Shown: piece after piece, positions 43,593 through 52,430 of the stretch
Position numbering within the stretch: position 1 is the first letter of the stretch
Layout of the letters: each line of letters starts with the position of its first letter
NCBI RefSeq assembly: GCF_900460345.1
Contig: NZ_UHHW01000002.1
Coordinates: 806,001 to 870,000, forward strand
DNA from: Trueperella pyogenes
Lineage (GTDB): Bacteria > Actinomycetota > Actinomycetes > Actinomycetales > Actinomycetaceae
DNA length: 64,000 nt
Direction of reading: 5' to 3'
Made by a program: the position numbers and the translations under genes
Notes under the pieces: generated by a model
Told to the model about the DNA's origin: nothing
The model's input: the letters and a program-made list of their open reading frames with translations, nothing else
Databases searched by the model: none

Positions 43593-44291
43593 ATGAAATT
43601 TCTAGCTCGAAGTGCCCTGGCGGTGTGCCTCACATGCGCCGCGGGCGGCTGTGGCGAGTGCGGCGGAGAAAAAATCGCGGCCGACTTCGGCCTTCACGTG
43701 CTCACGGCATCTACCGATTACAACAGTAACGGTGTGGATGACTATACCGATTTCCTCCTCGGCGCCCGTGCGGACGCCGAAAATCACCCGCGATATGACG
43801 GCGCGTACGTGGTCGGCGGATACCCGGCTGAGGACGTAGGCGTGTGCGCCGACGTCGTGTGGCGAGCCTTCCGCGCAGCAGGTTACTCGCTCAAGGACAT
43901 GATCGATGCGGATATAGCCGCACACCCCGAGGATTATCCACGTGCGAGCAAGCCTGATCCCAATATCGATTTTCGGCGAGTGAAGAATCTCCACGTCTTC
44001 TTTGCGAAGTACGGCCAAGATTTGACCACCGATGTCAGTAGGATAGGGGAGTGGATGCCGGGCGACATCGTCATCTTTGCGAGTCCTGACCACATCGGTA
44101 TCGTGTCGGAAAAACGGGCTAGCGACGGCACGCCCTACCTCATCCACAACGGCGGTCAGAAAAAGCGCGAGGAGAACTTCCTCGGCAGTCCACTCGCTGC
44201 CTTCGACAGCAGCTACCGGCCGATCGGGCACTATCGATTCGACGCCGCCCAGATCGCCCCCGACGTGCTCAGGCCGTGGAGAGCTAACTGA
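43593..44291 (+). CDS. DUF1287 lipoprotein-like protein
   Basis: A 232-residue protein of the DUF1287 family, with a probable exported N-terminus (MKFLARSALAVCLTCAAGGC) that may be a lipoprotein signal cut before Cys20. Conserved blocks are TDYNSNGVDDYTDFLLGAR, GVCADVVWRAFRAAGY and ADHIG-like PDHIGIVS with HNGGQKKREE. The cysteine and histidines suggest an NlpC/P60-like (papain fold) hydrolase acting at the wall; that role is inferred. It overlaps the convergent PAP2 gene by eight bases. Confidence 0.78.
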   Translation: MKFLARSALAVCLTCAAGGCGECGGEKIAADFGLHVLTASTDYNSNGVDDYTDFLLGARADAENHPRYDGAYVVGGYPAEDVGVCADVVWRAFRAAGYSLKDMIDADIAAHPEDYPRASKPDPNIDFRRVKNLHVFFAKYGQDLTTDVSRIGEWMPGDIVIFASPDHIGIVSEKRASDGTPYLIHNGGQKKREENFLGSPLAAFDSSYRPIGHYRFDAAQIAPDVLRPWRAN

Positions 44292-45021
44292 GTCCTGGCC
44301 TCAGCGGGCGCGTCGATTCTGCAGTGGCAGGTGTGGCGGCGTCGGACAAGAAGAGCGCGGCGGCATAGCCCGCTGCGAGCACAATAAGGCCAATTGAGAA
44401 ACCGCCAAGTACGTCAGTGAGCCAGTGATACCCTAGGTAGATCCGACTCATGCCCACCAGTGCCACCTGAGCGAGCCAGAGTGTCGCCAGCAGGCCGCGC
44501 AAGCGGGGGTAGCTCTTCATGAGAAGAAATGCGAGGACGCCGATGACGACGGTCGTATTGAGCGTGTGGCCGATCGGAAAGGCGTATGAACCGAGGAAAT
44601 CTCCTATTTGGTGATTGGCCGGTGGGCGATTGCGACCGATGAGATTTTTCAGTAGGGAGGTCAGGCCCAATCCTATCAACATCGTCAAGGTGGCGACTAA
44701 CCCCGCCCAGTAGCGCCTTTTCGCCAATAGTGTCAAGACCAGCACGGTGGCCACCGGTACCAAGAAAAGCGCGGTGCCCATGAAAGTGAAGACCTGCGCA
44801 ATGGCCGTCAGCCAGGGCATCCGCCAAGTGAGTGCGCCAGCGGTGACAATTGGGTCATAGCTGACAAACAATGTCTGCCGGCTTACAGCTGCAATCAGCA
44901 CTCCCGTCACCACCGTAGCGACGGCGAAAACGACGGCGGGGGCCACCCAGCGCCGAGGGTGGGTCTTGCTGTGATCTGTCATCTTCAGGTCATCTACGTT
45001 TTGTGTCTGCATCGCTTCCAT
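44284..45021 (-). CDS. PAP2-family phosphatase
   Basis: A 245-residue membrane phosphatase with about six segments. The three PAP2 motifs are KNLIGRNRP, AFPIGHT (PIGH in place of the common PSGH) and SRIYLGYHWLTDV, which carries the catalytic histidine. Substrates in this family are lipid phosphates such as undecaprenyl or phosphatidylglycerol phosphate. Two ATG codons (45021 and 45012) are possible starts. Confidence 0.85.
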   Translation of the reverse strand: MEAMQTQNVDDLKMTDHSKTHPRRWVAPAVVFAVATVVTGVLIAAVSRQTLFVSYDPIVTAGALTWRMPWLTAIAQVFTFMGTALFLVPVATVLVLTLLAKRRYWAGLVATLTMLIGLGLTSLLKNLIGRNRPPANHQIGDFLGSYAFPIGHTLNTTVVIGVLAFLLMKSYPRLRGLLATLWLAQVALVGMSRIYLGYHWLTDVLGGFSIGLIVLAAGYAAALFLSDAATPATAESTRPLRPGLS

Positions 45022-45500
45022 TATCCACCCGTGATCTGCCGCTCGTTCTCATACCTGCGTCTATGTTGCCGTCATGCTTGTGAATGACTGCAGCGTTTGC
45101 GTACAGATGCTTACCAATCCCAGTTTCTCTATACGATCGCCAGATAGCGCTATGGCTTTAGTCTCATGTGAATAACGTGGGGTGATGGGTTTTCCTTGCG
45201 GTACCAAGGTTTTCTAGGGGTTGCGAAGCGATGGTATTTTTGGTCTCTTGACAAGAACTTTACTGTGAAAAATTCATCTGGTCTCGCCTGGAAACACCGT
45301 CGGCTAGTGCAAGAAGGGGTGGGGTTTGGGTGTTTTGTTGGGCTTCGAGCGATGTGGTGCTCCCGCAAAAGTGAGGTAATCACTTATATATCTAGGGGTT
45401 GGGCGGGTCGATCGGTGGCGAGGGTAGCGGCGTCGTGCGCTTGGCAGCCACTACTGCGAAAGGCTGATGTCGCGGGCGCTGATGTAGTGGGAAAATAATG
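45022..45500. other. Gene-free stretch before the sulfide oxidoreductase locus
   Basis: About 480 bases with no recognisable gene. A frame open from ~45196 to 45498 has no ribosome site, poor codon periodicity and no known family, so it is not called. TTGACA at 45248-45253 could be a -35 element. It may hold a degraded gene. Confidence 0.4.
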
Positions 45501-45518
45501 TATACCCCACGGGGTATA
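45501..45518. promoter_or_regulatory. CsoR/CstR-type operator
   Basis: TATACCCCACGGGGTATA is a perfect palindrome with eight-base arms and a two-base centre, the shape bound by CsoR-family sensors. With a sulfide oxidoreductase downstream, a persulfide sensor (CstR) fits better than a copper sensor. It lies between a -35-like region near 45499 and a TAAGAT -10-like element (45522-45527). The regulator gene is not in this window. Confidence 0.75.
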
Positions 45519-45575
45519 GGGTAAGATAAAAGACGAGCGGCAACGATGCTGCATTGAGAAATGGCTGGAGGAGAA

Positions 45576-47039
45576 ATGGCCACTGTAGTAGTTCTCGGAG
45601 CGGGAGTCTCCGGGCACACCACCGCCTTGCACCTCAAGAGGATGCTGGGTCGGGAGCACAAGGTTCTTGTCGTCAGTCCGAATTCACACTGGAATTGGAT
45701 TCCTTCGAATATTTGGGTTGGAACCGGGCGTATGAATAAGAAGGACGTCGTCTTTCCCCTTGCATCTATCTACAAGCGCAAAGGTATTGAGTTCCACCAG
45801 GCACGCGGAAGCGTCATCCACCCCGAAGGCGATGAGGGCGATGCACGTCCGTACGTCGAGATTGTTTACACAGATCCCAAGCGCAAGGGTGAGGAAGGCC
45901 GCCTCCACTACGACTATCTGGTCAACGCTACCGGTCCACGTTTGAATTTTGGTGCCACGCCGGGGCTCGGTCCCGACGGCGGTTATACCGTCTCGGTCTG
46001 TACTGCTGAGCACGCAGTTGAAGCTAACGAAAAGCTCATGGAATCGATCGAGAAGATGAAGAAAGGCGAGCCGCAGACGCTCGTGATCGGTATGGGCGCC
46101 GGCAATTGCACCTGTGAAGGCGCAGCTTTTGAGTACGCCTTTAACGTAGACCATGAGCTCAAGCGCCACGGAGTGCGCGACAAGGCTGATCTTATCTATC
46201 TGACGAACGAATACGAGCTGGGTGACTTCGGCGTCGGCGGCATGCAGTTCGTCGAACGTGGCTTTAAACAGTCTTCTAAGATGTGGACCGAGTCCATCTT
46301 CACCGAGCGCGGTGTGGCTTCTGTTCTTGGCGCTGGTTGTAAAGAGATTACGGAAGACACGATCAAGTACGAGGTCGTGGACGATGACAAGACGTACGAA
46401 ATTAAGTATGACTTTGCCATGCTGCTTCCGCCCTTTACCGGCCAGCCACTTTCTGCCGTGGACAAGAAGGGTGAACCGATCGAAGACATCTTCAATCCGG
46501 CAAATTTCATGAAGGTCGATGGCAACTACACCTCCAAATCTTACGATGAGTGGCTTGCCACTGACTGGCCAGAGAAGTACGAGGTTCCGCAATACCCGAA
46601 CGTGTTTGCGGTTGGTATCGCTTTCGCCCCGCCACATGCGATCTCCAAGCCGCGCGCGTCGGCGCTGGGCACACCGATTGCGCCAGCCCCGCCGCGTACC
46701 GGTATGCCCTCGGGAGTCATGGGGAAGACGGTGGCGTTGACGATCCGCGACCGCATCAAGAAAGGCCCGTCGGCTCCGGCTCATGAGGCTTCCATGGCAC
46801 GCCTCGGCGCCGTGTGCGTGGCATCAGCTGGTAATGGTTTCCTTACAGGTTCGGCTGCGTCGATGGCCATGTACCCGGTGGTTCAAAACCACCAGAAATA
46901 TCCACAAACGGCTGGGCGCAACCCGAAGCTGACGACCGGGAAGATTGGCCTTTCTGGCCACTGGATGAAGACCATGCTGCACTATCTGTTCATTTATAAG
47001 GCAAAAGCCCTGCCGGGCTGGAGCCTCATCCCGGAATAA
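45576..47039 (+). CDS. Sulfide:quinone oxidoreductase-like flavoprotein
   Basis: A 487-residue FAD-dependent oxidoreductase. The dinucleotide-binding motif GAGVSG is at residues 8-13 and the second Rossmann motif is GMGAGNCTCEG. SPNSHWNWIPSNIWV, PPFTGQPL and NVFAVGIAFAPP resemble sulfide:quinone oxidoreductases. Cysteines in VSVCTAE, NCTCEG and GAGCKEI are candidate redox residues. ATG 45576 follows GGAGGAG. Control by the CsoR/CstR-type operator supports a role in sulfide or persulfide detoxification. Confidence 0.78.
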   Translation: MATVVVLGAGVSGHTTALHLKRMLGREHKVLVVSPNSHWNWIPSNIWVGTGRMNKKDVVFPLASIYKRKGIEFHQARGSVIHPEGDEGDARPYVEIVYTDPKRKGEEGRLHYDYLVNATGPRLNFGATPGLGPDGGYTVSVCTAEHAVEANEKLMESIEKMKKGEPQTLVIGMGAGNCTCEGAAFEYAFNVDHELKRHGVRDKADLIYLTNEYELGDFGVGGMQFVERGFKQSSKMWTESIFTERGVASVLGAGCKEITEDTIKYEVVDDDKTYEIKYDFAMLLPPFTGQPLSAVDKKGEPIEDIFNPANFMKVDGNYTSKSYDEWLATDWPEKYEVPQYPNVFAVGIAFAPPHAISKPRASALGTPIAPAPPRTGMPSGVMGKTVALTIRDRIKKGPSAPAHEASMARLGAVCVASAGNGFLTGSAASMAMYPVVQNHQKYPQTAGRNPKLTTGKIGLSGHWMKTMLHYLFIYKAKALPGWSLIPE

Positions 47040-47052
47040 AGAGGAGGCCATT

Positions 47053-47223
47053 ATGAAGAACGAAGACAACCCGACGATTATTCGCAGCTACGAAGATGCT
47101 CCGCTTCCTACGCGCATGACCCTGCATTTTAGGAAGAATCCGGTATGGCAGCTGGGACATTTCATCGGTTCATCGATCGGCACCTTAGCAATGGTGATGA
47201 GGGGACACGACAAGAAGATGTAA
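47053..47223 (+). CDS. 56-residue protein cotranscribed with the SQR-like gene
   Basis: A short ORF begins 13 bases after the oxidoreductase stop with an excellent ribosome site (GAGGAGG, 47041-47047). The product has an acidic N-terminus, SYEDAPLPTRMTLHFRKNP, and a weakly hydrophobic segment (LGHFIGSSIGTLAMVM) ending HDKKM. It could be a membrane-associated partner or quinone-site accessory of the flavoprotein. No family is recognised. Confidence 0.7.
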   Translation: MKNEDNPTIIRSYEDAPLPTRMTLHFRKNPVWQLGHFIGSSIGTLAMVMRGHDKKM

Positions 47224-47242
47224 CCGCACGTCGTCCTTTCGT

Positions 47243-47284
47243 GATGGCGGATTTTCCGGGTTAACTGCCGGGAAATCCGCCATC
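47243..47284 (+). terminator. Terminator-like hairpin after the SQR operon
   Basis: GATGGCGGATTTT (47243-47255) pairs with GGAAATCCGCCATC (47271-47284) with one G-T step; the loop holds a smaller CCGG/CCGG pairing. It closes the operon 20 bases after the small gene. Confidence 0.65.
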
Positions 47285-47399
47285 GCTTCGACAAACCGTG
47301 GAAGTTTCCCCACCGGCGCACGTGATGCGGTTTCACCGGCGGTATCGCCTGGGTAAAGTTAGCGTTACACACTATCGGCTAATGTAAAGGTAGGAACTG

Positions 47400-48332
47400 A
47401 TGACGACGCTGTGCCTGGGGGAGGCGCTGGTTGATCTCATTGAGCGTCAGGATCAGCCTGGCGATATTGAAAAACGCGCAGGTGGAAGTCCATACAATGT
47501 GGCTTGTGGCCTGGCCCGCCACGGTCACGAGACTGTTCTGGGTAGCTGGTGGGCTAAGGATTCTGATGGTGCGCTTATTAGCGCAGGGCTGCGGGCCAAC
47601 GGTGTCCTCGTCATGGACGGTAGCGACACTGCCCCGCGCACGTCAACAGCGAAGGCGAACCTGGACGAGAACTTCAATGCCACCTACACCTTCGATATCG
47701 ACTGGCGTCTTCCTGTGGGCGCGGAAAAACAGCCTGCCAGCCATATTCACACCGGAAGCTATGGAGCTACGGAGGAACCAGGGGCATCCAGCGTCCGTGC
47801 GGTGATAGCGGCGCATCCCGATGCGACCATCTCGTACGATCCGAATATTCGGCCGGCGATCATGGCAGAGCAATCCGTAACCGTTCCGATCGTCGAAGAG
47901 ATCATTGGACTATCGACGCTCGTCAAGGCCTCTGATGAAGATATCGCGTGGATGTATGGCGAACACGCGAGTGCGTCAGAGGAGGCGTTGGTTGAGGTGT
48001 GCCGACGTTGGCTTAGCCTGGGGCCGAGCCTCGTCGTCGTTACACGCGGTAGCGAAGGTGCAGTTGCGATGTCGCAGGGGAGCGAGGCTATGATCGCCGT
48101 TCCCACATCCGGGACTGACGTCGTCGATACCGTAGGCGCAGGAGACTCCTTCATGGCCGGCCTTATCTCAGGGCTGCTCGACGCCGGTCTCCTGGGCGAA
48201 TCGGCGAGGCCGCTTTCCGAAGCAACCGCGGAACAGATCGTCGCTGCGCTGGTGCGAGCATCGAAAAATGCGGGCGTAACGGTGGCTCACACGGGCGCGT
48301 ATGCGCCCTCGCGCGCGGAGATCGACGCCTAG
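47400..48332 (+). CDS. PfkB-family sugar kinase (fructokinase-like)
   Basis: A 310-residue ribokinase-fold kinase. The N-terminal TLCLGEALVDLI and RAGGSPYNVACGLAR are the first PfkB signature region, and DVVDTVGAGDSFMAGLISG is the second, with the catalytic aspartate in GAGDSF. Fructokinase is the closest general match, but other sugars are possible. It stands alone, convergent with the transporter operon. Confidence 0.85.
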   Translation: MTTLCLGEALVDLIERQDQPGDIEKRAGGSPYNVACGLARHGHETVLGSWWAKDSDGALISAGLRANGVLVMDGSDTAPRTSTAKANLDENFNATYTFDIDWRLPVGAEKQPASHIHTGSYGATEEPGASSVRAVIAAHPDATISYDPNIRPAIMAEQSVTVPIVEEIIGLSTLVKASDEDIAWMYGEHASASEEALVEVCRRWLSLGPSLVVVTRGSEGAVAMSQGSEAMIAVPTSGTDVVDTVGAGDSFMAGLISGLLDAGLLGESARPLSEATAEQIVAALVRASKNAGVTVAHTGAYAPSRAEIDA

Positions 48333-48351
48333 TTGATGGCTGGGCATCAAC
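48332..48351. terminator. Short hairpin between the kinase gene and the transporter operon
   Basis: GTTGATG (48332-48338) pairs with CATCAAC (48345-48351) around a six-base loop, exactly filling the gap between two convergent stops. It probably ends both transcripts. Confidence 0.6.
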
Positions 48352-48353
48352 TA

Positions 48354-49199
48354 TTAGGCTTGTCGCCGCAGGGCCGAACGCGTTGCTTTTGCCAGCCACA
48401 CCACCGCGAAGAAAGTCGCGAGGATGAGGACGATGGCAGCCCCGGTGGGCAGATCCCACACCCATGACGCCCAGATGCCGAGAAACGCGCCAACGCTCCC
48501 GATCGCGGGCGCAATGAGCATCATAGGTAAGAGCCGGTCGGTGAGAAGGCGAGCCGTGGCAGCGGGCGCGATCAGCAACGCTAAGACCAGGATGTTTCCA
48601 ACGATCTGAACGCTCATGACGACGGCCGCCGCGATCGTCAAGTACAGCACAACGTCCATGATCCCGGCTCGGACGCCTAAGGACTGGGCATAGGCGCGGT
48701 CCAGGGATACCAACACGAGCTTTTTATGTGAAAGCGCAAGCGCCCCGAGAATGAGTGCGGTGCCAATAGCAATAGTGACGAGATCGGCGGGCTGGACGCC
48801 CGTCAATGAGCCGAAGAGGATCGATTCGAGCGAGCCGGTATAGGTGGAGATTCGCGCCATGATCACTAAACCGAGGGCGAAAGCTGCGGCGAAGAAGATG
48901 CCGATAACTGAGTCCTCGCCAATTTTTCGGTTCTGGGTGAAGATCGCGATCAACAACGTGACGATGACGCCGGCGAGCGCGCCGCCCAGTAGCACCGAGC
49001 CGCCCATGGCGAAGGCAACTGCGATGCCGGGAAATACGGCATGGGCGAGCGCGTCGCCAATGAAACTCATGCCGCGCAGGACGGTGTGGACGCCGACGGC
49101 GCCGCAGATGATGGCCGACAGGACAGCCACAATCAGGGCGCGCTGCAGGAAAGCGAGCTGTGGATTGGCGAGGTCGGCGAGAAATTCGATAAAGCTCAT
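48354..49199 (-). CDS. Anchored-repeat ABC transporter, ZnuB-like permease
   Basis: A 281-residue ABC-3 family permease with about eight segments. RALIVAVLSAIICGAVGVHT, LRGMSFIGDALAHAVFPGIA and NILVLALLIAPAATARLL are the conserved blocks of Zn/Mn permeases. It is the last gene of the six-gene operon; its ATG overlaps the ATPase stop by four bases. Metal specificity (Zn or Mn) cannot be told from the permease alone; context favours zinc. Confidence 0.88.
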   Translation of the reverse strand: MSFIEFLADLANPQLAFLQRALIVAVLSAIICGAVGVHTVLRGMSFIGDALAHAVFPGIAVAFAMGGSVLLGGALAGVIVTLLIAIFTQNRKIGEDSVIGIFFAAAFALGLVIMARISTYTGSLESILFGSLTGVQPADLVTIAIGTALILGALALSHKKLVLVSLDRAYAQSLGVRAGIMDVVLYLTIAAAVVMSVQIVGNILVLALLIAPAATARLLTDRLLPMMLIAPAIGSVGAFLGIWASWVWDLPTGAAIVLILATFFAVVWLAKATRSALRRQA

Positions 49200-49918
49200 G
49201 ATCCTAGTCCAATCGTGCGCAAGAGGGCAGAGTCTGGGCGGACTTGGAAGGTGTCAATCCATATCTGCGGATCGCGCATATTCTCCGGAGTGTCAGCCGC
49301 TCGGATGGTCCCAGCAAGAAGGGCAATGCGATCGGACATGCCCACCGCCTGCGTGAGGTCATGGGTGGACATGAGAATGGCGACGCCGGCAGCAGACAGA
49401 CTGGTGAAGAGGTCGGTCAACGAGTCCTGCGTGGGGTGGTCCAATCCGGTGAAGGGCTCATCGAGGAGAAGAACTCTGGGCTTAGGAGCGAGGGCGCGTG
49501 CGATAAGGACACGCTGCTTTTGACCGCCAGATAGCTCATCGAGGGTACGATCGCGAAGCTCCATCATCCCGACCATGTCGAGTGCATCATAGACCGCACG
49601 CCAGTCTGCGGGCTTGGCCCACTGCCAGGGACGCATGTGCGCTTGAAGTGAAGTCATCACGGTCTCTTGCACGGAGATCGGGTAGTTCCAGGCGATGTCG
49701 TGGCGCTGCGGCACATAGCCCGGTGCGCCCGCCCGCTCGATGGTACCGGACGTTGTGGGAATAAGCCCCATGATCGCGCGCATGAGCGTGGTTTTGCCTG
49801 CCCCGTTGGGGCCGAGCAAACCGACGATCTCCCCTTCGCCGATGGTGAGGTCGACGTCGTGAAGTATCTGCCGACCCGAAAGAGAAACGTGGACGTCGCT
49901 CAGAGTAAGGACGTTCAC
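49196..49918 (-). CDS. Anchored-repeat ABC transporter, ATPase
   Basis: A 240-residue ATPase with Walker A GPNGAGKTT (36-44), signature LSGGQKQR, Walker B VLLLDEPF and the switch histidine in MSTHD. It matches the Zn/Mn (ZnuC/MntB) branch. The GTG start overlaps the stop of the membrane-tethered protein gene, and the stop overlaps the permease start. Confidence 0.9.
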   Translation of the reverse strand: MNVLTLSDVHVSLSGRQILHDVDLTIGEGEIVGLLGPNGAGKTTLMRAIMGLIPTTSGTIERAGAPGYVPQRHDIAWNYPISVQETVMTSLQAHMRPWQWAKPADWRAVYDALDMVGMMELRDRTLDELSGGQKQRVLIARALAPKPRVLLLDEPFTGLDHPTQDSLTDLFTSLSAAGVAILMSTHDLTQAVGMSDRIALLAGTIRAADTPENMRDPQIWIDTFQVRPDSALLRTIGLGS

Positions 49919-50910
49919 TCAGTATCCTCGCGCTCGGACAGGGCGGCGCTCTGTGCCACGTGCGTGCGTTTACGCGCCACAAAGAACCCCGCCAGAGCGA
50001 CGACGGCGACTCCCGCAATGCCTATGGCAACGAACATGCCCGTGTTATCGGAGGACCGGGGGGAGGTGGGAGCGTCGGTAGGAGATGCATTTTCGCCGGG
50101 CTGAGCGGACGGCGCTTTCGCAGTGGCTGTTGCGGCGGATTTGCCGGCCATGACGGCGTCGTCGATAACGCGCCAAGCTTGATCTGCAGTGGTCTGTGAA
50201 CCGACCGCAACAGTAATGAAAGCCGGGGCGCCGACCGTCGTGCCATCCTTGAGCGTTGCGGTGAAGGTCAAGCGCAGGCGATGCACGCCCGGTTCCGTGA
50301 AGGCCCAGTTCACGTGCGTGTGAGAATTGAGCTCAACCGAGATCGGCTGGGCTTCCTTCTTCTTCGAGTCCCACAGCACGTTCGGGCCTTGGAAGTTACC
50401 TGCCTGGACGAACGCCGTGAAATCGCCCGGGCCCTCGTGCCCATCAAAAACGATCGACACCGTGCCGTTGACACCGGCAACGACAGCTGGATCTTGGGTA
50501 TTCCACCCAAGCCATGGCACCTGTGCGATCTCTTGCTGGGGGATGACCCACGCCTGGCTTCCCCCGACGAAGTCATATCCTTCGGGAACGTCCAGGCGGG
50601 CATTGTCGCCTACCAGGTAGACGACGTCGTCGGTCTCACGCCAAGTGGGGGTAGCAGCGGTATCGTCGCGGGCGAGTACCTTCCATTGGCCGTCGATGAG
50701 GCGCGGACCCATGTCCACATGACCGGCGTCGATTACTTTGCGTTCGCCTGCGGGTGCCACTGCCTCGTTTTCAGCTACCCGCTGGACGAGAGCGGGGTCG
50801 ACAGCGGTAGAGTCCTGGGTCGATTTATCCGTAGAGGCGAAAGCCGGGCTTGCCATGAGTGCCAGTAGCGAGCCAAGGGCGAGAGTAATCAAACGTCGTG
50901 TCATAATCAT
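49915..50910 (-). CDS. Membrane-tethered anchored-repeat domain protein
   Basis: A 331-residue exported protein. A signal peptide (1-25, cut after AFA) is followed by one complete domain in the canonical order: DAGHVDMGPRL, FVGGSQAWVIPQQ, PWLGWN, GHEGPGDFTAFVQ and SHTHVNWAFTEPGVH. A Ser/Pro/Thr linker leads to a C-terminal membrane segment and RKRTH, with no LPxTG, so it stays in the membrane. Position between the binding protein and the ATPase suggests a relay from wall to transporter. Confidence 0.85.
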   Translation of the reverse strand: MIMTRRLITLALGSLLALMASPAFASTDKSTQDSTAVDPALVQRVAENEAVAPAGERKVIDAGHVDMGPRLIDGQWKVLARDDTAATPTWRETDDVVYLVGDNARLDVPEGYDFVGGSQAWVIPQQEIAQVPWLGWNTQDPAVVAGVNGTVSIVFDGHEGPGDFTAFVQAGNFQGPNVLWDSKKKEAQPISVELNSHTHVNWAFTEPGVHRLRLTFTATLKDGTTVGAPAFITVAVGSQTTADQAWRVIDDAVMAGKSAATATAKAPSAQPGENASPTDAPTSPRSSDNTGMFVAIGIAGVAVVALAGFFVARKRTHVAQSAALSEREDTE

Positions 50911-52430
50911 CCTTCAAATTTCCACGCTGGATACGCATGCGGATCCAAGCATTTCTTTAATTCAAATGTATTTTTAACCATCAGGTCAATGTAAGTGGGA
51001 GTGTCAGGCATGAGCGTGTCCGAGGACAAGGCACACACCGCAATGCCAAGCCCGTCCGCTATCGACGTCAATTCGCCTTTTCCGGAACGCGTCGAGCGCT
51101 CTGTAAACACGGCGGGAACGCCGAGATCGCGTAGCGTCGCCGACAAAATAGCGAGCTGCCCGGCCGACGGCTCTAGTGAAGGATTAGCGGAGGCAAAACC
51201 GGTGATGGCAAGCCCGTAGGCGTTAGACAGGTAACCGTAAGCGTCATGCGCAGTGACGAGTCGCCTATTGGGCTGCGGGATCGTGGCCAGGACGTTCGCC
51301 ACCCACGAGTCGAGACGCTTTAAGCGCTCAATATAGGCCTTCGCATTCTCTTCAAAAATCTTGGCGTGCTCGGGGACGACGGCGGTTAGCCGCGCTTGTA
51401 TCACTTCGACGAAAGCGATGGCGTTGTGCACGTCGAGCCACATGTGTGGATCGACTTCGCCGTGGACGTGTTTGCCGATAACCGCTTGCGCCAGCACCCA
51501 GGCGTCGTCACCCGGCTTGCCGAGGAAACGCCACTTACTATCTGCGGGCACTTGGGTGCGTGTGGCGTGCGGAACTGCGACGACGGCGTCGGCTGGCTTG
51601 CGATCGAAGCTGCGGCCTTTTTCTTCGCCGCGGTAGCTCAACGTGCCGTCGAGCCTCGCTAGCAGATCGACGTGACCGGCGGAGAGCGCATGCGGGCCGG
51701 CGTCGACGCCTACGGCAAATTCGATGGTGGCTGATGAAAGCGGCTGCTCATCTCGCAGTGCTTCCAAGGTGAGTCGGTAGCGGCCCGGCTGAGTGAAACC
51801 CCACGACATGTGCGTGTGGGAGCCAAGGGGGAGGGCGAGTTCGTCGCGGTCGAGACCGTCGGAGCTGTCGAGCCATACAGTGGGTTGGCCGAAGACGCCG
51901 GTAGTGAACGCTGAAATATGGCCGGGGCCTTCGACGTCGATGGCGCGGAACGTGACGGTGCCAGGATCGTTGTATTTACCGTCGACACGCAGGCCCAGCC
52001 AGACGGTGTCAAGTGCGCGGTCCTCAACGAGCGGAATATGGTAGGAGCCCATGGCCACCGATTCGTCGCCGAGTTGTACGTAGGCGGCTCCCTTGGGCAA
52101 ATTGGCCTCGACCATGTGTCGGATCGAGGAGTTTTCCAGAAGTAGCCCGTTGGAAAAGGCGGCCTTTGCCCTCGTGACCTGGCGAAGCATCGAGAGGGGA
52201 GGCTCGTATGTGTGTGGATCTGAGGTGGGTGGGACGAGCGAGACGACGTCGATCGCCTCGCCCGCCACATTGGTCACCATGTCGGCGACGATCGGCGTGG
52301 TGGCTACCACGACCTGATCGGTTTTTGCCTCGGCAACAGGTGCGGCGCAGCCGGCCAGCGCAATGCTGGCCGCGATGAGCGCGCAAGAGGGGCGGGCGAA
52401 CCCGCCCCTCAGAGTGCTGCTATTGCGCAC
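50907..52430 (-). CDS. ZnuA-like lipoprotein with an embedded anchored-repeat domain
   Basis: A 507-residue metal-binding lipoprotein (lipobox LAGC, C28). The two halves of the ZnuA/TroA fold are split: residues ~37-125 and ~321-507. Likely metal ligands are H73 (SDPHTYEP), H329 (VDPHMWLD), H395 (VTAHDAYGY) and D471 (SSDTLM). The ~195-residue insert carries the anchored-repeat domain in permuted order: first VWLGLRVDG, DVEGPGHISAF and HTHMSWGFTQPGRY, then SAGHVDLLARLDG and RFLGKPGDDAWVL. It corresponds to TIGRFAM anch_rpt_subst. It overlaps both neighbours. Confidence 0.88.
   Translation of the reverse strand: MRNSSTLRGGFARPSCALIAASIALAGCAAPVAEAKTDQVVVATTPIVADMVTNVAGEAIDVVSLVPPTSDPHTYEPPLSMLRQVTRAKAAFSNGLLLENSSIRHMVEANLPKGAAYVQLGDESVAMGSYHIPLVEDRALDTVWLGLRVDGKYNDPGTVTFRAIDVEGPGHISAFTTGVFGQPTVWLDSSDGLDRDELALPLGSHTHMSWGFTQPGRYRLTLEALRDEQPLSSATIEFAVGVDAGPHALSAGHVDLLARLDGTLSYRGEEKGRSFDRKPADAVVAVPHATRTQVPADSKWRFLGKPGDDAWVLAQAVIGKHVHGEVDPHMWLDVHNAIAFVEVIQARLTAVVPEHAKIFEENAKAYIERLKRLDSWVANVLATIPQPNRRLVTAHDAYGYLSNAYGLAITGFASANPSLEPSAGQLAILSATLRDLGVPAVFTERSTRSGKGELTSIADGLGIAVCALSSDTLMPDTPTYIDLMVKNTFELKKCLDPHAYPAWKFEG

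Noticed and set aside
45684..46784. 366-codon ORF opposite the SQR-like gene
   Set aside because: The sense frame has clear FAD motifs; the antisense product matches nothing.
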